From Marinobacter sediminum (lineage in GTDB: Bacteria; Pseudomonadota; Gammaproteobacteria; Pseudomonadales; Oleiphilaceae): a stretch of DNA of 64,000 nucleotides. The notes beneath the pieces were generated by a model. That model had not been told where the DNA came from, did no database searches, and was given only the letters and a program-made list of their open reading frames with translations. The DNA lies in the NCBI RefSeq assembly GCF_016820575.1, contig NZ_JAEMQH010000002.1:1175305-1239304 (forward strand), written 5' to 3'. The number at the start of each line of letters is the position of its first letter. Positions within the stretch are counted from its first letter, which is position 1. Position numbers and translations under genes: made by a program. Below are positions 59,553 to 64,000 of the stretch, piece by piece.

Positions 59553-60374
59553 CTACTGACGAACCAGCCTGCCAGAGGAACCGTCCTGCGTAGGCTCGGT
59601 GGCGCGCCAGGGATTGATATCCAACCCGCCTCTTCGCGTATAGCGGGCACATACCATGAGCTTTTCCGGCTGGCACTGTGCCATTAAATCCGTAAACACC
59701 GTTTCCACGCAGTGTTCGTGGAAATCCTGCTTCTGCCGGAAACTGACGACGTATTTAAGCAAACCCGCCCGATCAAGCTTGGGCCCGGTATAGCTGACCA
59801 TAAGCGTGGCCCAGTCGGGCTGCCCGGTCACCGGACAATTACTCTTCAGGAGATGCGAGCACAGCTTCTCGGTAACCACTTCACCACCGGCGTTCAGCGA
59901 CTCCGGGGAATACTCGTAAACCACGTCGCTGACCGGCTCGTCGTCAATGAGCTCGTACCCCTGGGGGCGGCCAAAGGCATCTCCCGGCTCATCCACGCTC
60001 TTCATATCAACCTGAACGGCGGCACCGCAGGCGCTGGAGAGGTCATCGGTGATGGTTTTGGCAACCTGCTCAGGTGATGAAAACGCACTCTGGTTGAACG
60101 AATTCAGGTACAGCTTGAGGGACTTGGACTCAATGATGGACGGCGACGCGGCTGGAAATCGGATTTCCGCCCAGGCCACAGCCGGCACACCACTCAAACG
60201 AAGCCAGGACACTTCCCAGGCCTGCCAGAGATCCTCCCCAAACCATGGCCAGCGGCCATCGTTCAGCCCAATCCGGCGACGGTTCTCGTCCCGGGCAACC
60301 GGGAACAGCAGAGACGGATCGTACCGATCCGGGTATTCGCTGGCTTTCCCCAGCGGTGCGTTGTGAAGCGCCAT
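59553..60374 (-). CDS. queF: NADPH-dependent 7-cyano-7-deazaguanine reductase QueF
   Basis: Reduces preQ0 to preQ1 for queuosine. 273 residues, the long bimodular type of gammaproteobacteria. The substrate motif ESKSLKLYLNSFNQ is at 82-95, the catalytic Cys180 in SNCPVTGQPDW, then QDFHEHCVE and the C-terminal YTRRGGLDINPWR. It starts 14 nt after the ABC permease gene, so it is probably cotranscribed with that transporter. Together with tgt and queA elsewhere in the window it covers three late steps of queuosine synthesis. Confidence 0.97.
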   Translation of the reverse strand: MALHNAPLGKASEYPDRYDPSLLFPVARDENRRRIGLNDGRWPWFGEDLWQAWEVSWLRLSGVPAVAWAEIRFPAASPSIIESKSLKLYLNSFNQSAFSSPEQVAKTITDDLSSACGAAVQVDMKSVDEPGDAFGRPQGYELIDDEPVSDVVYEYSPESLNAGGEVVTEKLCSHLLKSNCPVTGQPDWATLMVSYTGPKLDRAGLLKYVVSFRQKQDFHEHCVETVFTDLMAQCQPEKLMVCARYTRRGGLDINPWRATEPTQDGSSGRLVRQ

Positions 60375-60388
60375 AAAATTTCCTGAGA

Positions 60389-61162
60389 TCAGTGACGGAT
60401 GCCTTTACCCCGGGCCAGCATTTTCAGGGCAATGAACGCCAGCAGGGCAATAAAGACCAGAATCATACCAAGAGATACGAACGGATTAACGTCCGAGACC
60501 CCGAGAATGCCATACCGGAAGCCATTAACCATGTACAGAATCGGGTTAACCATGGATACGCCCTGCCAGAATTCCGGCAGCATATCGATGCTGTAGAACA
60601 CGCCGCCCAAATAAGTCAGCGGTGTCAGCACGAAGGTCGGCACGATGGAGATGTCGTCAAACTTGGTGGCCAGCATGGCGTTGATAAAACCGCCAAGGGA
60701 AAACAACGCAGACGTCAGAAACACCGTCACCACCATCATCGGCAGACTGTGAATGGTCAGACTGGTAAACGCCAGCGACAACAGGGTAACGATCAGGCCA
60801 ATGCCAAGCCCGCGAGCCATTCCACCACAGACGTATCCCGCCAGGATGACCCAGTTCGGAACCGGTGACACCAGCAACTCCTCTATGCTGCGCTGAAACT
60901 TCATCGAGAAGAACGACGACACCACGTTGGCGTAGGAGTTGGTGATCACCGCCATCATGATCAGGCCAGGAACTATAAAGGCCATGTAGTCAAATCCGCC
61001 CATCTCACCGATGCGCGCGCCAATGAGATTGCCAAAAATGATGAAGTACAGGGTCATGGTGACCGCGGGCGGCAGCAGGGTCTGGGCCCAGATACGGGTA
61101 AAGCGGCGAATTTCCCGGGTCACAATGGTGTTGAATGCGGTAGCTAGCGCCTGAGCCCTCAT
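60389..61162 (-). CDS. yadH: ABC-2 type transporter permease (YadH-like)
   Basis: 257-residue inner-membrane permease with six hydrophobic segments. The ABC-2 signature FQRSIEELLVSPVPNWVIL precedes the third helix, and TPLTYLGGVFYSIDMLPEFW is the typical loop near the C-terminus. Substrates of YadGH-type exporters are not established. The start overlaps the ATPase stop in an ATGA quartet. Confidence 0.92.
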   Translation of the reverse strand: MRAQALATAFNTIVTREIRRFTRIWAQTLLPPAVTMTLYFIIFGNLIGARIGEMGGFDYMAFIVPGLIMMAVITNSYANVVSSFFSMKFQRSIEELLVSPVPNWVILAGYVCGGMARGLGIGLIVTLLSLAFTSLTIHSLPMMVVTVFLTSALFSLGGFINAMLATKFDDISIVPTFVLTPLTYLGGVFYSIDMLPEFWQGVSMVNPILYMVNGFRYGILGVSDVNPFVSLGMILVFIALLAFIALKMLARGKGIRH

Positions 61163-62109
61163 GCGACACCCTCCAGGCTATTTTTCGATTCCGAGGCGTT
61201 TTCCTCCACCATACGAATGAACAATTCCTCGAGGCGATTGGCCTTGGTTCGCATACTGACTACCTTGATATCCAACTTGTCCAGCTGAACGAATACCTGG
61301 TTCAGGCCCTGGCCCTTCTGCACATCCACTTCCAGCGCCCCTTCCCCATCGATGCGAGTGGAAAAACCCGCCAGCTCTGGTGCTGATGCCAACGGCGTGG
61401 CGGTATCCAGCACGAAGGTCTCGACACTCAGTTCCTGCAACAGGTCTTTCTTGCTGGTGTTCTTCAGAATCCGACCGTGATCAATGATGGCAATGTTGCG
61501 GCACAGCGCTTCCGCCTCCTCCAGGTAATGGGTGGTCAGGATAATGGTGGTGCCCTGGCGGTTCATTTCTTCGAGGAATGCCCACATAGAGCGCCGAAGC
61601 TCGATATCGACCCCTGCGGTGGGCTCATCCAGAATCAGCAGCTTTGGCTCATGAACCAGGGCCCGGGCGATCATCAGCCGCCGCTTCATGCCGCCGGACA
61701 ACATACGCGCAGGCGTATCCCGCTTCTCCCACAAACCCAACTTCTTGAGGTACTTCTCGGCCGACACCGACGCCTGTTTAAGCGGAATACCGTAATAGCC
61801 GGCCTGGGTCGTGACGATGTCAAAGACTTTTTCAAACTGGTTGAAGTTAAATTCCTGGGGCACCACGCCAAGATTAAGCTTGGCATCGGACAAGTGGGTA
61901 TCTATGTCATTGCCAAACACTTGCACCTTGCCTGCGGACTTATTGACCAGTGAACAGACAATACCCAGCGTGGTGGATTTGCCGGCTCCGTTAGGACCGA
62001 GCAATGCAAAGAAATCACCTTCGGCGACGTGAAGGTCGATTCCCTTCAAAGCTTCGAAACCATCACCGTAGGTCTTGATCAGACCTTCAATCTCAAGAGC
62101 GTGGGTCAT
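61159..62109 (-). CDS. yadG: ABC transporter ATP-binding protein (YadG-like)
   Basis: 316-residue ATPase for the adjacent permease. Walker A LLGPNGAGKSTTLGIVCS, Q-loop PQEFNF, signature LSGGMKRRLMIARAL, Walker B LLILDEPTAGVDIEL and switch His in ILTTHYLEEAE. The C-terminal 80 residues form the accessory domain common to ABC-2 export ATPases. First gene of the yadG-yadH-queF unit. Confidence 0.94.
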   Translation of the reverse strand: MTHALEIEGLIKTYGDGFEALKGIDLHVAEGDFFALLGPNGAGKSTTLGIVCSLVNKSAGKVQVFGNDIDTHLSDAKLNLGVVPQEFNFNQFEKVFDIVTTQAGYYGIPLKQASVSAEKYLKKLGLWEKRDTPARMLSGGMKRRLMIARALVHEPKLLILDEPTAGVDIELRRSMWAFLEEMNRQGTTIILTTHYLEEAEALCRNIAIIDHGRILKNTSKKDLLQELSVETFVLDTATPLASAPELAGFSTRIDGEGALEVDVQKGQGLNQVFVQLDKLDIKVVSMRTKANRLEELFIRMVEENASESKNSLEGVA

Positions 62110-62385
62110 AAATCATCCTGAATTCCGAGGCACCTGTCCCCCAGCAGGAACTTCCACCGGGGCCAACATTTAGAGTGAAATAGAGAGTGCTATTGATTGT
62201 GGCAGCTCGGGTTATTTCAAGGTGCAAATCCCGCCGTCGGAATCCGGGGCAAAAACGGAAACTGCGACGAGTATCCCGATATCCGCAGCACCCCATCCCT
62301 ATAATCCGATTACAACAACTTACAAACGACGAGCTCACTCTTCGATTGGAGCGTGACGCCCGCGCACCGGGAACCGAAGCAAACC

Positions 62386-63504
62386 ATGAGATCTGCCCAC
62401 CTGATTCGATTGTCCGCGACCCTGGTAACTACCCTCGCCCTCACCGGATGCCTGGACGACGGCGGCTCCGACAGTAACGACACCAGGGTCGGCCGCCTTA
62501 ACTACAACGGCTTCAGCGGCCTGACCTATCAGACCCAAAGCCAGCGTGGCACTACCAATGCCAATGGCGAATTCCGCTATTATCCGGGCGAAACTCTCAG
62601 CCTTTGGGTCGGTGACCTGGCTCTTGTTCAAGACGTTCCCACCCAGAAGTACGTTACCCTTCTGGAGTTTGTGCCCGAGGTTCGAGCTGCTCTGACCGAC
62701 CCTTCAACCGACGATGAGGGCTTGAGCACTCACACGGTCAGAGAGCAGCTGCTGCTAGGTAACGCGGAACTGAGAAATATCACCCGATTTCTGATGAGCC
62801 TGAACTGGACGGGAGACGTGCCCAAGGGCCAGGGTATCGCCATCCGGAAAAGAGTCATCAGCCAGCTCAACGCTGCCCTGCCCAATCTGCCTGAACCGAT
62901 CGACTTCAGCGTCAGTGAAGCTGCGTTCACCGGTTCAAATGAGGAGGTCTCACCCGCCAACCGGTTACTCGCGGAAATCTGCTTCTACCCGGAAGGCCAT
63001 TCTTTATGTGACGAACCGCCAACAAAGGAGGCAATAGAACTGGCGCCCTCCCGGCCGGAAAACGAAGCCGATCGAGATCCGAATATCACCTATAAAGAGG
63101 ATCTGGAAAACACCCGTGATCGCATCCTCGACGCCATCCGGACCCTAGACGACACACTGCCGAACGACCTGGAGTCCTATCTTTCCCGGGAACTCACGGC
63201 CATAACAACAGCGGTGGCGAACCGCTATTACCTGGATGAGCACGTTGCCAGCCATACCGCCAGCGATACCGGAGTGCAGTCCGTGCGCATCCGGAAAATC
63301 GACGGAGCTCCGGAGATAGGCAATATCGAAGCCATCAGTACGCGAACGGATCAGGTCGCCATTCACGCCACCAACTGGCAGGCAGCCGAATTCGACTATT
63401 TTGTTGCGGGAGACGCGGGCGGAGAGTCTGAGCTGGTGGTCAGTTTCCGCCCGGAAGATACTTATCGGTGGATTCACAAACAGTTGCGGGTAGTCATCCG
63501 CTGA
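62386..63504 (+). CDS. Lipoprotein of unknown function
   Basis: 372 residues. Signal peptide RLSATLVTTLALTGC with lipobox ALTGC, then an Asp/Gly/Ser-rich linker (LDDGGSDSNDTRVG). The mature part begins with a beta-type module (LNYNGFSGLTYQTQSQRGTT, NANGEFRYYPGETLSLWVGD), of the kind seen in surface and matrix proteins where a stretch reads as 'GLTYxT...T...GxFxY...V.F.iG', continues with a helical middle, and ends with another beta segment (ATNWQAAEFDYFVAG). I do not know its function. Two Cys (ICFYPEGHSLC) could form a disulfide. ATG 62386 is chosen as the start of the signal peptide. Overlaps the convergent HD-GYP gene by 11 nt. Confidence 0.8.
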   Translation: MRSAHLIRLSATLVTTLALTGCLDDGGSDSNDTRVGRLNYNGFSGLTYQTQSQRGTTNANGEFRYYPGETLSLWVGDLALVQDVPTQKYVTLLEFVPEVRAALTDPSTDDEGLSTHTVREQLLLGNAELRNITRFLMSLNWTGDVPKGQGIAIRKRVISQLNAALPNLPEPIDFSVSEAAFTGSNEEVSPANRLLAEICFYPEGHSLCDEPPTKEAIELAPSRPENEADRDPNITYKEDLENTRDRILDAIRTLDDTLPNDLESYLSRELTAITTAVANRYYLDEHVASHTASDTGVQSVRIRKIDGAPEIGNIEAISTRTDQVAIHATNWQAAEFDYFVAGDAGGESELVVSFRPEDTYRWIHKQLRVVIR

Positions 63505-64000
63505 TCAAACGGTTCAAGCTCCAGCGGGACTCCGTTCCGGTCACGTCATATCTCGCCGGATCCAGCTCTTCCGTGCCATGGGGCAGGCACTCCCGAATGG
63601 TAACGGTCTCGGCAGCCGTCTTGGCTTCGTTGTGGCGAGCAAGGTCGATAATCTTTGCCGACTTCAACGGATTGCAATCGCTGTCCGTCATCAACATGAT
63701 GCGCGGCCACAAGCGGCGCTCGGGGGAATGTGACATCACCATCCCACGCTGGCCGTCCGAGAGCTCCACCAGGCTGCCCGTTGGATAGATGCCAATGGAC
63801 TGAATGAAGTTCTCCACCAGATCATCCTGGAACTCGATATTTCTCATTTCATACAACAGGGCGACGGCCTTGTCCGGTGTGACCGGAACCGCAGCTTCTC
63901 TTGGACCAATCAACGATTCGAAAAATTCAGCGATACCTGCAATCTTGGCCAACAACGGAATGCGGTCACCACGGACACCTTCCGGGAAACCAGAGCCGTT
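63494..64000 (-). CDS. HD-GYP domain protein, C-terminal part (5' end outside window)
   Basis: The visible 168 residues begin with NGSGFPEGVRGDRIP and LLAKIAGIAEFFESL, which match the end of an HD-GYP cyclic-di-GMP phosphodiesterase domain (usual form DGSGYPxGLxGxxIPLxARIxxIAD). A C-terminal domain of about 110 residues follows (IGIYPTGSLVELSDGQRGMV), common in HD-GYP proteins. The HD and GYP residues themselves lie beyond the right edge, so activity cannot be judged. Ends 11 nt inside the convergent lipoprotein gene. Confidence 0.85.
   Translation of the reverse strand, partial: NGSGFPEGVRGDRIPLLAKIAGIAEFFESLIGPREAAVPVTPDKAVALLYEMRNIEFQDDLVENFIQSIGIYPTGSLVELSDGQRGMVMSHSPERRLWPRIMLMTDSDCNPLKSAKIIDLARHNEAKTAAETVTIRECLPHGTEELDPARYDVTGTESRWSLNRLISG

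Overview
The window reads as a stretch of conserved chromosome from a gammaproteobacterium of the Marinobacter/Pseudomonas type. GC is about 57% by eye. Gene order follows the Pseudomonas pattern in many places: gltA divergent from sdhCDA; topA next to fadBA; queA-tgt-yajC-secD-secF facing suhB; trmJ-cysE-iscR-iscS then ndk-rlmN-pilW-rodZ-ispG-hisS-yfgM-bamB-der; and a flgBCDE-FGHIJKL cluster. Marinobacter is my best guess, based on protein style and order, not on a database search. I see no insertion sequence, prophage, CRISPR array or replication origin.

Layout. 1-4.7 kb: TCA cycle genes (sdhA partial, sdhD, sdhC, gltA) and a beta-hydroxyacid dehydrogenase. 4.7-11.3 kb: topA and the fatty-acid beta-oxidation operon fadBA, with a PsrA-like operator lying over its promoter. 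11.3-19.5 kb: mixed housekeeping (a secreted helical protein, a universal stress protein with an Anr/FNR box, uup, a MOSC protein, tRNA-Gly, an L,D-transpeptidase-like protein, DUF924, a CbiX-like protein, a YfcH-like protein). 19.5-26 kb: tRNA-Glu, a previously uncalled 50-residue membrane protein that resembles CcoM of cbb3 oxidase and has a perfect Anr/FNR box, a GGDEF-EAL protein, and ackA-pta. 26-39 kb: the der...trmJ block. 38.8-45.5 kb: suhB, secDF-yajC, tgt-queA, tRNA-Leu. 45.5-57 kb: twelve flagellar rod, hook and junction genes, driven by two sigma-54-type promoters. 57-64 kb: a nitroreductase, a Mpo1-like protein, a MASE2 adenylate cyclase, queF with a YadGH-type ABC exporter, a lipoprotein, and the 3' end of an HD-GYP protein.

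Three observations stand out. (i) The CcoM-like gene at 19692-19844 is hidden between tRNA-Glu and the GGDEF-EAL gene, and its Anr box sits at class II spacing. (ii) SuhB at 38826-39626 is intact in length but has lost most residues of the inositol-monophosphatase metal site, so it looks like a pseudoenzyme that may keep only the transcription antitermination role known for E. coli SuhB. (iii) The isc locus holds only iscR and iscS. iscU-iscA-hscB-hscA-fdx-iscX, which usually lie between iscS and ndk, are absent, and IscS lacks the C-terminal tail that in E. coli contacts IscU.

Regulation visible in the sequence ties several units to oxygen and energy state: Anr boxes at uspA and the ccoM-like gene, a type 1 IscR box at iscR, a PsrA-like box at fadBA, and sigma-54 promoters at flgB and flgF. 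All start choices and motif calls were made by eye.
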